A DNA stretch of 64,000 bases from Bacteriovoracaceae bacterium UBA6200 (GCA_002422605.1 DISW01000008.1:1-64000), one strand, 5' to 3'. Positions 11,101 to 18,360 are shown, counted from the first letter of the stretch. The notes: generated by a model from the sequence alone, not told the origin. Program-made: numbers and translations.

Positions 11101-11528
11101 AGATTTTTGCTGCATCGGTAGCTCAATCCGGATCTTTTGGGATCTATGGTGACTTCTTATTCGGAGAAGCAAAAGACCGTTATGGGCAAGATGCAATGTC
11201 CACCCTTATGGGGCCTACATATCGACGAGGTGCTGAGATCTTGGATCTGTTTGGCAAAGCCAAGCTGAAAGCCGAAGGCGCTATTTTCGACGAAGGAGGC
11301 GACAATGTGGACCTGGGATCAAATGCTCTGAGATTAGCAATTAACAATACACCTGGACATAACCTCTTCTACACCAAATGGGCGCTTGATTACGCTTTGA
11401 TATATCGGTTTCAAGAAATGATGAATCCTGGTTACTTAAGCAGAATGGAACAGAATTTAAAGAACTCAAAACAACAGGAATTTTTAGTTCCTCCATCGAC
11501 AGTAGTTCCTTATGGTGGTGGTTTATAG
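8193..11528 (+). CDS. Large internal virion / ejection protein (T7 gp16-like)
   Basis: A 1111-residue protein, the largest in the phage part. It is almost wholly helical, with a very charged coiled-coil region at about 610-830 and shorter hydrophobic Gly-rich stretches at about 930-990 (G-G-F-G-G-M-V-N-M-I-A-F-G-T-L-A-G-Y-G) that could contact membrane. Its place at the end of the ejection block and its size match the T7 gp16 role: leading the DNA through the envelope. I use the ATG at 8193, with AAGGAAAGG just upstream; a TTG at 8169 lies within the previous gene and is less likely. Confidence 0.68.
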   Translation: MAYEHCLLEVKNIAGRELTPDEQAQVTSTVERIIKNVDKEGLTEELSEAVRKAVDDWAVDLKAAAVIEKRNAVLNVRKKLDAYEYITNVFKDDPGEGVKALLGDSLVDRQGSKNGVAHHVTSLQHEYLGGLIGTLSKEGVYEIASNGKFDDQIFRAMYELNMDAPNPDILKKFPKEVIKVAEVFNKYSEMARNNANKSGAWIKKLPGYVVKRSHDMLKIAKAAGDHIPLNDKRHSDAWTDWVEKNLDWNKSMVDVPESERRKILESMFQQFSNGYHLKFGEGGTAGFKGAFNIGKKLSKERVLQFKTPELEYEYHKRFGQGDTLLENMGSAMTRMAQDTAIMTKLGPNARANLDEAIDLAMKKYDSEGRGELASKLKKDYDSTMSTLWPNITGETSIPGNEVWAQRSRSMRNWMMASDLAAATLSGLTDIPFAASVMRYTGDRTSGSFFNGMVDTVKGMVSSIGRSVDPNDLSIYSEAGILTDVLSEALGKFTSDVPGQTSKMVQMVMKFNGMNAWQDSIRQTSVIATANRHALHAQVPFDKLPEGMQSIMRQFDISPAEWDLYRNTQIRTDTKGNQLLTPENIRDADKEMFDSLPEVRERINQIKQKEANLIKAQELSDAKDDEFLFKRIDKVVQAKEKAIKNLDDFQVDRIAKTSSEKDWLNLQKEKVKARIEIAEVEADIAAYLKTEKLRDKQARFFDEVAGKAYKEGKRDAKRFTPEGFNVSEDTTILDQSAKRTDRYSRERGGLGENLGYRKGRAEAKIEALEARIKQAEKGLDKDLDARVKTTHEKLKSIDEEFDGYFKKMNEKLEARAARVKEYQDKIGIYIDHAREGARTKLKNNMRTMFSQIASMATSEPSVVERSIMNQGTRPGTWMGEAARHFWMYKSFTTSVMRKHIGRELIGYGAERLPAHQALGKMLTSGNMKGGFGGMVNMIAFGTLAGYGSMALKDLYKGREPRVPTDAKSFAKIFAASVAQSGSFGIYGDFLFGEAKDRYGQDAMSTLMGPTYRRGAEILDLFGKAKLKAEGAIFDEGGDNVDLGSNALRLAINNTPGHNLFYTKWALDYALIYRFQEMMNPGYLSRMEQNLKNSKQQEFLVPPSTVVPYGGGL

Positions 11529-11557
11529 CGGCGCTACAGTTAGAATTTAGCGCCGCT
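11527..11557. repeat. Perfect 10-bp inverted repeat after ejection gene
   Basis: AGCGGCGCTA and TAGCGCCGCT flank an 11-base loop directly at the stop codon of the large ejection protein. The T-rich tail is short, so this could be a weak terminator, a processing hairpin or a protein site before the tail fibre gene. The core GCGGCGCT also occurs in the hairpin at 18593-18618. Confidence 0.65.
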
Positions 11558-11612
11558 TTATGGTCATTCGGATCTTGCGATGGGATAATTTTTCGACTAG
11601 GGGAGCGGCGTT

Positions 11613-14597
11613 ATGACAATCTTCTCAGACACAAATAGACGGGCATATACAGGAAACGGAGTCACTCGCTCTTTTCCTTTTCCATATTACTTCCTTTCAC
11701 CTTCCGATCTTGTGGTGATTGCAAAGTCAGTCACTACAGGGTTGGAAACAAAACTTACCCTGGATACGGATTACTCGATCCTGGGTGAAGGTCAACCAGG
11801 TGGTGGATCTATCGAGATGCTTGGTGAATTTCCACCAGCAGGAGATATAGAGATAGTTATCTATCGAGATCCTGAAAGAATCCAAGATCTGGATCTGGTG
11901 AATAACGATGCTATGCCAGCCGAAGAGCTGGAAAAACGTTTTGATAAATCCGCAATGTGGGCAATCAGAGATAAAGAAAGAATCGATAGATCAGTGAAGC
12001 TATCGGAAGGCTTCTCTGGTGTATTCGATCCTACCCTTCCAGCTTCACTTCCCCCTAACACGACCGTCTTGGTAAATGAGGCTGGAACGGGTTTTACTAC
12101 TGGACCTAAAGCAAATGAAATAAGTTCAGCTAGAACTCATGCTGAGAATGCAGCTGCATCTGAAGCATCAGCGAATACAGCAGCCGGACAAGCTCAGACA
12201 TCAGCTTACCAGGCAAGCCAAGCAATGAACCTGGCAGTAGAAGCCCAGGAAGGATCTTATACAAATGCTCTTTCTGCGCTTGAAAGTGCTGAGAGAGCGG
12301 AGGCTTCTGAACAAATCCTGGGAACTGCTGCTGGTGATGTAACAGCAATCAAAGACCAGGCGGAAGCTGCCAGTACAACATCAGTAAATGCAGCAGCCGC
12401 TTCTGAACTTGCCAAGGATGAAAGTGTATCTGCTAAAAATGAAGCCGTAGCAGCAAGGGACCAGGCTTCCGGAAGTGCCACAGCCGCCGCTGGAGCTGCG
12501 ACATCAGCGCAAACAGCATTAGATCAAACAGCTGCCAATGTAACAGCTTCCACCACAGCAAGAACCGGAGCTGAGACAGCGAGAGCTGGTGCTGAAACTG
12601 CCAGAGATGCAGCTGCTACGAGTGCAACGGCAAGTGAAACAAGTAGGGTGGCTTCTGAAGCTGCGAGGGATACGGCTCTTCAAGCAGCGGAAGACGCTGG
12701 CAATATAGGAAACCAATTATCTACCTTTGCTAACGATGCCTCCATAGCGAGAGATGAGGCAGTAACAGCCAGAGATGAATCAATAGCTGCCAGAGATGCA
12801 GCCGCTACAAGTGCATCTACAGCAAGTGGAGCGGTGGATGAAGTAACAACAATCAGAACGGATGTTTTGAATGGTGCGGATACTGCATTAAGCGCCGCCG
12901 CTGCATCAGCTTTGGCAAGAGATGAAAGTCAGACAGCTAGAGATGAATCAGTAGTGGCCAGGGATCAAGCGACCGGATCAGCAGCAGCAGCTTCTACAGC
13001 TAGAGATGAATCGGTAACTGCCAGAGATGCAGCAGCCGGATCTGCCACAGCATCAGAAGCTTCCAGAGTAGCATCTGAGACAGCAAGAACTGGATCTGAA
13101 GCTGCCAGGGACGAAGCTGCTACAAGTGCGACAGCAGCAGCCGGATCTGCGACAGCAGCGGATACAGCTCGTATTGCAGCGGAAACTGCCAGGGATGAAG
13201 CGGTAGCAGCCGGAGGCGGCGGTGGTGGAACTACAGGACCGGACATTGTTCAGCATTCAGTAAGTTTTGTTCCTGCTACCTATGAAGATGTGATCATGCC
13301 TGAACCTGGTACAGTGGCGATTCAATATCTGGATGGTCAGCTAATGCAATTCAATGAGCATGGTTCAGCATGGCCTTTTCTTTTGGATAAAGGTTCTGAG
13401 AACGCTCATCCTTTTGAAGCTGCTTACAAAGAATCAAAATATGTTAAAGGTCCGATAGACCAGTACGCTACAGTTCAATGGCATGGGAACATGACCGGAA
13501 AAATTACGAACCCACCAGCAGCTTTGAACGTACCAACGGCAGTTAGATTTTCACCCGATGGAAAATACCTGGTGGTAGGAAATGGAACAACTGCACCTTT
13601 CCTCGATTTCTACCTGGTGAATCAGCAGACCAATACCTTAACCAAACTCACAGCTCCAGCTACTCCAGGTGGTGCTGTTAGATGTATGTGTTGGGATACT
13701 TTCGGAGATTATCTTTTTGTTGGTACAGCAGTAGCTCCTTTCATAAGAATCTACACTCTCAATAGGTCGAACAATACCCTCGCACTTGACCCTTATTTCT
13801 GGGGAACAAACCCAGGAAGTGCGGTGAACTCAATAGAGATATTTAACATCTCAGGGAAGATGGTAGTCGGAACAGAAGGCTCACCATTCATTCACGTTTA
13901 TAACCTGGATCTTGGGTATCAGATGATTGAAAAAGGTTCTAACCCAGCTAGTCTTCCACAGGGAGCGGTTAAAGGGGTGGCAGTATCTTCTAACACTTAT
14001 CCGATCAATGAATGGCCGAGTGTTAATTACATAGCTTGTGCGATGGCAGTATCACCTTTTGTTGCTTTCTATAAAATAATAGATGACTGGCCACCAGGAT
14101 TAGAAAGACTTCCTAACCCAGCAGCACTTCCTCCTGGTGCGCTTACAAGTGCAGCGTGGTCAAGATACGACAACGACCACCGAATTGCGTTTGGTTGCAG
14201 CGTAGCTCCTTTCATTGTGAACTATGACTTTACTGCACCAACTATAGACCCTGATACATACGCATTTACTGAAGCAATATTTACTAAGGTTGCAGACCCA
14301 TCAACTTACAATCGATCAGCTACAGCGATTAAAAATGTAAGGTTCTCCCTGGATGGAAGAACATTAGCAGCGGCTTCAGGAAATAATATGCCCGAAATAT
14401 GGACAAGCGTTAGACGAGGGAACACAGGCTCACTTCAAGGTTGGGGGTTAGTGGCATCTGCTGGAGCTGGAGTGGCGGTGGATTTTAATAAGAATCATAA
14501 ATACCTGGCATTCGTTCACGCAGGAACTCCATTCGTAGGTGTTCACAAAAATGAGATGGCCCCTCCAATTTACCAGGTGCTTGGGATAACGGAGTAA
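11613..14597 (+). CDS. Tail fibre: T7 gp17 N-domain, Ala-rich stalk, seven-bladed propeller
   Basis: A 994-residue receptor-binding fibre. Residues 1-155 match the T7 tail fibre attachment domain (F-P-F-P-Y-Y-F-L near residue 22, then D-Y-S-I-L-G, and N-N-D-A-M-P-A-E-E-L). Residues about 175-530 are a low-complexity coiled stalk of A-R-D-E/T-A-R-type repeats rich in Ala, Ser and Thr. A Gly run near 534 ends the stalk. The C-terminal 370 residues contain seven copies of a P-F-[ILV]-x-x-Y-like strand at residues 661, 708, 757, 814, 865, 926 and 972, preceded by S-x-D-G-x-x-L-type strands, which indicates a WD40-like seven-bladed beta-propeller. The ribosome binding site is AGGGGAG. The propeller probably binds the host surface. 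Confidence 0.88.
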   Translation: MTIFSDTNRRAYTGNGVTRSFPFPYYFLSPSDLVVIAKSVTTGLETKLTLDTDYSILGEGQPGGGSIEMLGEFPPAGDIEIVIYRDPERIQDLDLVNNDAMPAEELEKRFDKSAMWAIRDKERIDRSVKLSEGFSGVFDPTLPASLPPNTTVLVNEAGTGFTTGPKANEISSARTHAENAAASEASANTAAGQAQTSAYQASQAMNLAVEAQEGSYTNALSALESAERAEASEQILGTAAGDVTAIKDQAEAASTTSVNAAAASELAKDESVSAKNEAVAARDQASGSATAAAGAATSAQTALDQTAANVTASTTARTGAETARAGAETARDAAATSATASETSRVASEAARDTALQAAEDAGNIGNQLSTFANDASIARDEAVTARDESIAARDAAATSASTASGAVDEVTTIRTDVLNGADTALSAAAASALARDESQTARDESVVARDQATGSAAAASTARDESVTARDAAAGSATASEASRVASETARTGSEAARDEAATSATAAAGSATAADTARIAAETARDEAVAAGGGGGGTTGPDIVQHSVSFVPATYEDVIMPEPGTVAIQYLDGQLMQFNEHGSAWPFLLDKGSENAHPFEAAYKESKYVKGPIDQYATVQWHGNMTGKITNPPAALNVPTAVRFSPDGKYLVVGNGTTAPFLDFYLVNQQTNTLTKLTAPATPGGAVRCMCWDTFGDYLFVGTAVAPFIRIYTLNRSNNTLALDPYFWGTNPGSAVNSIEIFNISGKMVVGTEGSPFIHVYNLDLGYQMIEKGSNPASLPQGAVKGVAVSSNTYPINEWPSVNYIACAMAVSPFVAFYKIIDDWPPGLERLPNPAALPPGALTSAAWSRYDNDHRIAFGCSVAPFIVNYDFTAPTIDPDTYAFTEAIFTKVADPSTYNRSATAIKNVRFSLDGRTLAAASGNNMPEIWTSVRRGNTGSLQGWGLVASAGAGVAVDFNKNHKYLAFVHAGTPFVGVHKNEMAPPIYQVLGITE

Positions 14598-14599
14598 TA

Positions 14600-14947
14600 A
14601 TGGCACAAGAAATTTTAAAAGAGTTATTAACTGGAAGCGGCCCGATAGTAGTTTTGCTATTCGGGTTTCTTCTCGTTTATTTCATTTACGACATCATCAA
14701 GAAAGTAAGCAGAACAGAAGGTATCGAGTCGATGATGATTGAACGAATTGAGAAGGTGGCGCTCAACTGCCATGACACTAGAAACATTCTTCAGGCTGAA
14801 ATTATCAGAAGAGAAAATAATACTAAATGCCTGGAGAAGCTACAGGATGAAATTAAAGAATTGAACAACAGACTTTTATCTATCGATACCGTGAATAAAT
14901 ATAAACGCCATGAACGTGCAGCACACCAAAAAAATGGTGGGCATTAA
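14600..14947 (+). CDS. Small phage membrane protein, possible holin
   Basis: A 115-residue protein with one strong membrane segment at residues 14-33 (G-P-I-V-V-L-L-F-G-F-L-L-V-Y-F-I), followed by a positively charged stretch and a long charged coiled coil with two Cys residues. It starts three bases after the tail fibre gene and opens the lysis region. One N-terminal membrane helix plus a cytoplasmic coiled coil suits a single-pass (class III-like) holin, or a Rz-like inner membrane spanin if oriented the other way. I cannot assign a family, so holin is an inference from topology and position. Confidence 0.55.
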   Translation: MAQEILKELLTGSGPIVVLLFGFLLVYFIYDIIKKVSRTEGIESMMIERIEKVALNCHDTRNILQAEIIRRENNTKCLEKLQDEIKELNNRLLSIDTVNKYKRHERAAHQKNGGH

Positions 14948-14960
14948 CAAGGAGGATTTT

Positions 14961-15554
14961 ATGGAAAATCAGGAAAACAAGAAAGCAGACTCTTCACGCC
15001 AGGAAGTACAAGAACCTCAGAAGCCAAAGGCAACTGATGGATCTAAGACAATGCCAGTAACATCTGGTGTTCAGAAGCAATCAGTAGGTGGTGGTATTAA
15101 ACCAAAAACAGTATCAGAGATCCAGAAGCAAGATGCAGCTGGTCCGGTAGCTTTTGATTTTGGTTTTGAAAATGGAATGGCAAAGGTAACACTAACTCAC
15201 AACGGAACACAAGGCGGTGTCGCTGTAACTGGTTATGTGCATACTGATAACCTTCTCGACAAACTAGAGCAAGCAATCCCTGGTGATTGGGATAAAGCAC
15301 CTATCGCAGCTCTTAAGATGCTTGTAAGAAATTACACAGCTGAACAAGCTCGTCAGGAAGATGAGAAGAAAAAAGAAGAGCAGAAAAAAGAAAATGAAAA
15401 GAAGCAAGAAGAGGAAGCCAAGACTTCGCACCTAGCTTCTGATCATGTTGTGCAACCAGAAGAATCTCGTCAGGATAATTTAGATGCGAGAATTGAGGCA
15501 CGTAAAGCGGAACTCAAAGCTCAACACGAAGAACAAAACCAGGAATCTAAATAA
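14961..15554 (+). CDS. Phage protein of unknown function, charged ends and a folded core
   Basis: A 197-residue protein. The ATG at 14961 follows a strong AAGGAGGA, so I prefer it to an upstream start inside the previous gene. Residues 1-60 are polar and probably disordered (Lys, Gln, Ser, Pro). Residues about 65-125 look folded, with a V-A-V-T-G-Y-V-H core and an amphipathic helix. The C-terminal 70 residues are almost all Glu, Lys and Gln, likely a coiled coil. It has no signal peptide or membrane segment. Its position between holin-like and spanin-like genes gives no clear role. Confidence 0.6.
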   Translation: MENQENKKADSSRQEVQEPQKPKATDGSKTMPVTSGVQKQSVGGGIKPKTVSEIQKQDAAGPVAFDFGFENGMAKVTLTHNGTQGGVAVTGYVHTDNLLDKLEQAIPGDWDKAPIAALKMLVRNYTAEQARQEDEKKKEEQKKENEKKQEEEAKTSHLASDHVVQPEESRQDNLDARIEARKAELKAQHEEQNQESK

Positions 15555-15580
15555 GGTTCCTACAACCAGGGAGGGAGTTA

Positions 15581-15790
15581 ATGTTGAATATACTTGCTAG
15601 TGGTGTTGTAAGGAAGTACGCAACAAAGGCTCTCTACCTGGTTGCTCCTAAAGTTCTTGAATATGGCTGGAATAAGTTTCAAGCCTGGAACACTTTACGG
15701 AAGCTCAAAAAAGCTAACCGTGAGAAAGGGGAGGCTTATGTTAATGCGCCATCTGATTCTGCTCATGACTCTTTTAGGGATCTTCCTTAG
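15581..15790 (+). CDS. Small lysis-region protein, 69 aa (possible spanin partner)
   Basis: A 69-residue protein with a strong GGGAGGGAG ribosome binding site. Residues 1-30 are moderately hydrophobic and the middle is basic (T-L-R-K-L-K-K-A-N-R-E-K). The 3' end overlaps the next gene in another frame by about 50 bases. Overlapping genes between holin and endolysin are the usual layout of two-component spanins, which fuse inner and outer membranes at the end of lysis. The hydrophobic stretch is weak for an inner-membrane anchor, so the spanin role is only suggested. Confidence 0.5.
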   Translation: MLNILASGVVRKYATKALYLVAPKVLEYGWNKFQAWNTLRKLKKANREKGEAYVNAPSDSAHDSFRDLP

Positions 15791-16100
15791 CCGTGGCTGT
15801 GGAAGCTTTTCAACTTCTCTGCATGGTGGCCATGTCGAGAAGTTTGAACAATGCGCTCCTACTTTTGTTTATACTGATGATTCCAAAAAGTTCATCGATG
15901 CAGAAAAATCTTATTGTTCTACCAGATCTTACGGCTTCTCACTAGAACACGTTGGACCTGTGGCCGGAACAAGTTCTAAAAAACATATCTCTTATTGTGA
16001 TAGGTGCGTTGGTTTTAAAAACTATACGGACCTAATTAACTTCTTTGAAGAATCCAGAAAGGAGTTAAGACAGCATCACCAGGAGGAGGTGGCAAAGTGA
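15738..16100 (+). CDS. Small exported Cys-rich protein (possible outer-membrane spanin)
   Basis: A 120-residue protein. The start at 15738 has GGGGAGG four bases upstream and gives a classical export signal: M-L-M-R-H-L then a hydrophobic run to G-C-G-S. The Cys after S-R-G resembles a lipobox, but the residues before it are not canonical. The mature part has six further Cys, including a C-D-R-C pair, and a charged C-terminal helix. The start is embedded in the preceding gene in another frame, as in Rz/Rz1 pairs. The length is greater than that of typical Rz1-like lipoproteins. A longer in-frame start at 15642 lacks a ribosome binding site. Confidence 0.55.
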   Translation: MLMRHLILLMTLLGIFLSRGCGSFSTSLHGGHVEKFEQCAPTFVYTDDSKKFIDAEKSYCSTRSYGFSLEHVGPVAGTSSKKHISYCDRCVGFKNYTDLINFFEESRKELRQHHQEEVAK

Positions 16101-16234
16101 AAAAGAATCAAAAGAAAAAAGAATCCACCCTGGAAGAATTAAAACAAAAGTACATCCTGGCAAAGGAGAAAAGTGCTGAGAAGAAAATGCTTCTTGGCTT
16201 AATCAGATTAAAAGAACCAGGCTTCAAAGGATAG
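16097..16234 (+). CDS. Very small basic phage protein, 45 aa
   Basis: A GTG start overlaps the previous stop codon (GTGA), and AGGAGGAGG lies a few bases upstream. The product is Lys/Glu-rich (K-K-N-Q-K-K-K-E-S-T-L-E-E-L) and probably helical, with a short hydrophobic patch near M-L-L-G-L-I. The stop is three bases before the endolysin ATG. The ribosome binding site, overlap and tight packing support a real coding sequence, but the function is unknown. It may couple translation of the spanin-like gene to the endolysin. Confidence 0.6.
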   Translation: MKKNQKKKESTLEELKQKYILAKEKSAEKKMLLGLIRLKEPGFKG

Positions 16235-16237
16235 CAA

Positions 16238-16678
16238 ATGGGAAAGATAATCATAGAAAAACTCAAAGCCTTGTTCCACAAAGAAGGGGTGAATCCAGCA
16301 GATTGGGAGAATGTTCATCCGAATTTAATCCCGATAGCTGAGTTTGTTTATTCTCACTGTGAAACTTACAGTCTTCCTATGACTATCACTTCTCTCTTTC
16401 GTCGTAAGATCCCAGGCGTTTCCAAGTCTGATTCACATGGAAGCGTTGGGATCTTTACCAATGAACGAGGCGAAAAGATTCCTTACAAAGGCAGGGCCTT
16501 TGATATGTCCATAAAAGGATGGTCCTTACAGGACGTTCATTTTTTACGTGACCGAGTGAATGCTATTTTCAACGTGGGAGCTTTAAGTATTCGGGATGGT
16601 CATGAGAGGGAAGCGGTCTATGAGGATGGTATAACTGCCGGAACAGCACCTCATCTACACTTCCAAGTAAGGCCTTAG
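16238..16678 (+). CDS. Endolysin, M15-type zinc peptidase
   Basis: A 146-residue enzyme that cuts peptidoglycan peptide bridges at the end of infection. The zinc-site pattern is visible: S-D-S-H-G-S (His67), then K-G-R-A-F-D-M-S (Asp89) and A-P-H-L-H-F-Q-V near the C-terminus (His139 and His141). The S-x-H...G-R-A-x-D and C-terminal His arrangement is that of D,D-/L,D-carboxypeptidase-type M15 endolysins, which are usually about 130-150 residues. There is no signal peptide, so release needs the holin. AAAGGA precedes the ATG. Its last four bases overlap the opposing minus-strand gene end. Confidence 0.82.
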   Translation: MGKIIIEKLKALFHKEGVNPADWENVHPNLIPIAEFVYSHCETYSLPMTITSLFRRKIPGVSKSDSHGSVGIFTNERGEKIPYKGRAFDMSIKGWSLQDVHFLRDRVNAIFNVGALSIRDGHEREAVYEDGITAGTAPHLHFQVRP

Positions 16679-17082
16679 TCTTCTTGGTCTGGATCTTCTT
16701 CTTCGTTTTTTATATGTGCAATCTTACCGTCTTTAATTTGCTGCTTCGCTTTATGTTCAGCGATAACAACTTCTAACGCAGCGGTGCAAAACTTACTGAT
16801 AGAAACTCCATGCTTCTTCAGAATCTCAGTAACCTCTGATTTAGTAGTGGTGTTTAGCGATGTCTCAACTGTTTCACCATCGAGCTTAAAGCGAATGCCT
16901 GTACGGAATCCCTCATCTTTTCGGGGCCTTTTAGCGGCTTCAAGAACTGTTTTAAAAAAGCTTCCCACATCTGCCTCTATAATTTTCTTTTTCGCCTGGG
17001 GTCCGGATACGCCCATGCGGTCTAACTTTTCAGAGATCATTTTCTGGATGACCTCATCAGGAATTTCGATTTTGAAGTGCAT
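16675..17082 (-). CDS. Small protein with probable ribbon-helix-helix fold; candidate phage regulator
   Basis: A 135-residue protein. Residues about 70-110 have a ribbon-helix-helix-like pattern: a short strand (E-T-V-E-T-S-L-N), helix A (T-K-S-E-V-T-E-I-L-K-K-H-G), a V-S-I-S turn and helix B (K-F-C-T-A-A-L-E-V-V-I). The N-terminal part is helical and basic, and the tail is acidic. A 12-bp perfect palindrome lies just upstream (17100-17138), where a self-regulating DNA-binding protein would bind. A GAGG site precedes the ATG. The gene lies last in the early block, next to the integrase. DNA binding is an inference from pattern; I do not recognise a named family. Confidence 0.5.
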   Translation of the reverse strand: MHFKIEIPDEVIQKMISEKLDRMGVSGPQAKKKIIEADVGSFFKTVLEAAKRPRKDEGFRTGIRFKLDGETVETSLNTTTKSEVTEILKKHGVSISKFCTAALEVVIAEHKAKQQIKDGKIAHIKNEEEDPDQED

Positions 17083-17099
17083 TGCACAACCTCACTAAG

Positions 17100-17138
17100 A
17101 AAATGGGATTATATTCACGATTAAATTAATCCCATTTT
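17100..17138. promoter_or_regulatory. 12-bp perfect inverted repeat between integrase and small regulator gene
   Basis: AAAATGGGATTA and TAATCCCATTTT flank a 15-base loop. The site is 17 bases upstream of the minus-strand 135-residue gene and about 75 bases after the integrase stop. It could be an operator for the small regulator, or a terminator for the integrase, as both arms end in an A/T run. Confidence 0.6.
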
Positions 17139-17211
17139 GTTAGCGGAATGTGAAGCGATCAGCTCTAAATATTACGATAACTTAAAATTTTATTAAGTAT
17201 TGTCTAACATT

Positions 17212-18270
17212 TTATTCCAGTCCTGTTATCTCTCCAAGGATGTCAGCGACTAATGAAGACGCATCGACCTTGGAAGTAGTATCAACTTTAGCGTAAATTT
17301 TTTCTGTGGTTCTACTGTCAGCGTGGCCTAAAAGGTCGCTAACCTGGTCAATTCTAAGGCCCTTGGATCTTGCAACGGTGGCAAATGTTCTTCTTAGATC
17401 CCTGGCAACCAGCCCAGAGACACCAGCTTTCTTTGTTATCTTCTTCCAGATTCTTCTTGGCACTTCTTTAAAAGGAAAGATCTTATCTTCTGCCTTACCT
17501 TTCTTGAGTGACTTAAGCATTGTCATAGCGATGGCCGGAACTACCAGCCTTTTACTGGAGTCGTTTTTAGCTTCGATGTCAGTATCCCATCCGAGCAAAC
17601 CAACTTCTCTTCCCTTCTGATCTAATCCGATTCTGATGTCTCCCCACTTCAATCTTAAAAGGTAAGATGGTCTAGCAGCTGTGAACATCATGAAGAAAAA
17701 GAACAGCACTTGTTCCGGATGTTGGGATCTTATTTCTGTCATGGCCAATGTGATCTTTCTTATCTCCTCATCAGTAGCGAATCGTTCTCTTGGCTTCTCA
17801 GTAAATTTCTTTATTCCATGAAAAGGTGATCTGGTTATATGAGGGATATGCTCATAGGCCATACAATGATTAATCATGGTTTTGAAAACAGCCATCGCTC
17901 TATTCCAAGAAACAGGGGCTTCCTCTTCATGCTCATCTTTCCACTTCCGGATAGCTCCAGGTGTGACTTTAGAGATGCGAGTGTTCCCGAACTTTGGCTT
18001 TATCTTAGTTCTGTATAATGCAGGGGCTTGCACCGTCTTCCAGTCTGAAGACTTATCTTTCATGTAATACTCTTTCCAGGTCAACTCCCATAACTCATCA
18101 ACTGTTTTGTCGTCGTCGATAGAAACTTCTTTAGGCGCTATTTTATTAGTCGCATTTCCAGTAACTCCCAGGTGGGCCAGCAATCCTTTAAGCGCCTGGT
18201 ATTGTTCTGGGCTTACCTCAAGATTCACCATCGATTCCGAAGTATCTGATAATGTAGAATCTTTATCCAT
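17212..18270 (-). CDS. int: Tyrosine-type integrase
   Basis: A 352-residue site-specific recombinase that inserts and removes the prophage. The catalytic domain shows box I arginine (A-A-R-P-S-Y-L-L-R-L-K-W, Arg200), the box II segment R-D-L-R-R-T-F-A-T (Arg293), L-L-G-H (His316) and the nucleophile in T-E-K-I-Y (Tyr326). The box II His is replaced by Arg290, which also occurs in some other phage integrases. Residues about 60-160 form the core-binding domain. I chose the ATG at 18270 because GGAGG lies eight bases upstream; a start 42 bases earlier lacks one. The gene is in the middle of the prophage, not beside the tRNA. Confidence 0.92.
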   Translation of the reverse strand: MDKDSTLSDTSESMVNLEVSPEQYQALKGLLAHLGVTGNATNKIAPKEVSIDDDKTVDELWELTWKEYYMKDKSSDWKTVQAPALYRTKIKPKFGNTRISKVTPGAIRKWKDEHEEEAPVSWNRAMAVFKTMINHCMAYEHIPHITRSPFHGIKKFTEKPRERFATDEEIRKITLAMTEIRSQHPEQVLFFFFMMFTAARPSYLLRLKWGDIRIGLDQKGREVGLLGWDTDIEAKNDSSKRLVVPAIAMTMLKSLKKGKAEDKIFPFKEVPRRIWKKITKKAGVSGLVARDLRRTFATVARSKGLRIDQVSDLLGHADSRTTEKIYAKVDTTSKVDASSLVADILGEITGLE

Positions 18271-18319
18271 TAAATTTCCTCCAACATACACATGAATTTT
18301 CTGTAATTCCACACAAGAT

Positions 18320-18360
18320 TTCTTAATAGTTTCCGGTCATTAGGGTCTTACTATTAAGAA
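18320..18360. promoter_or_regulatory. 11-bp perfect inverted repeat upstream of integrase
   Basis: TTCTTAATAGT and ACTATTAAGAA are separated by 19 bases that contain ATTAGGGTC. The repeat sits 50-90 bases upstream of the integrase start, where an operator or recombinase-binding site is expected. No protein partner can be named. Confidence 0.6.

Noticed and set aside
12965..13246. Pro/Ala-rich antisense frame in the fibre stalk
   Set aside because: A by-product of the Ala-rich repeats on the opposite strand; no start signal.
12130..13256. CRISPR-like repetitive DNA in the tail fibre gene
   Set aside because: Repeats are irregular, coding in frame for an Ala-rich stalk, and not separated by unique spacers.
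15642..15737. Longer version of the Cys-rich lysis-region protein
   Set aside because: The extra N-terminal residues come from the other-frame overlap and would hide the signal peptide; the strong ribosome binding site is before 15738.
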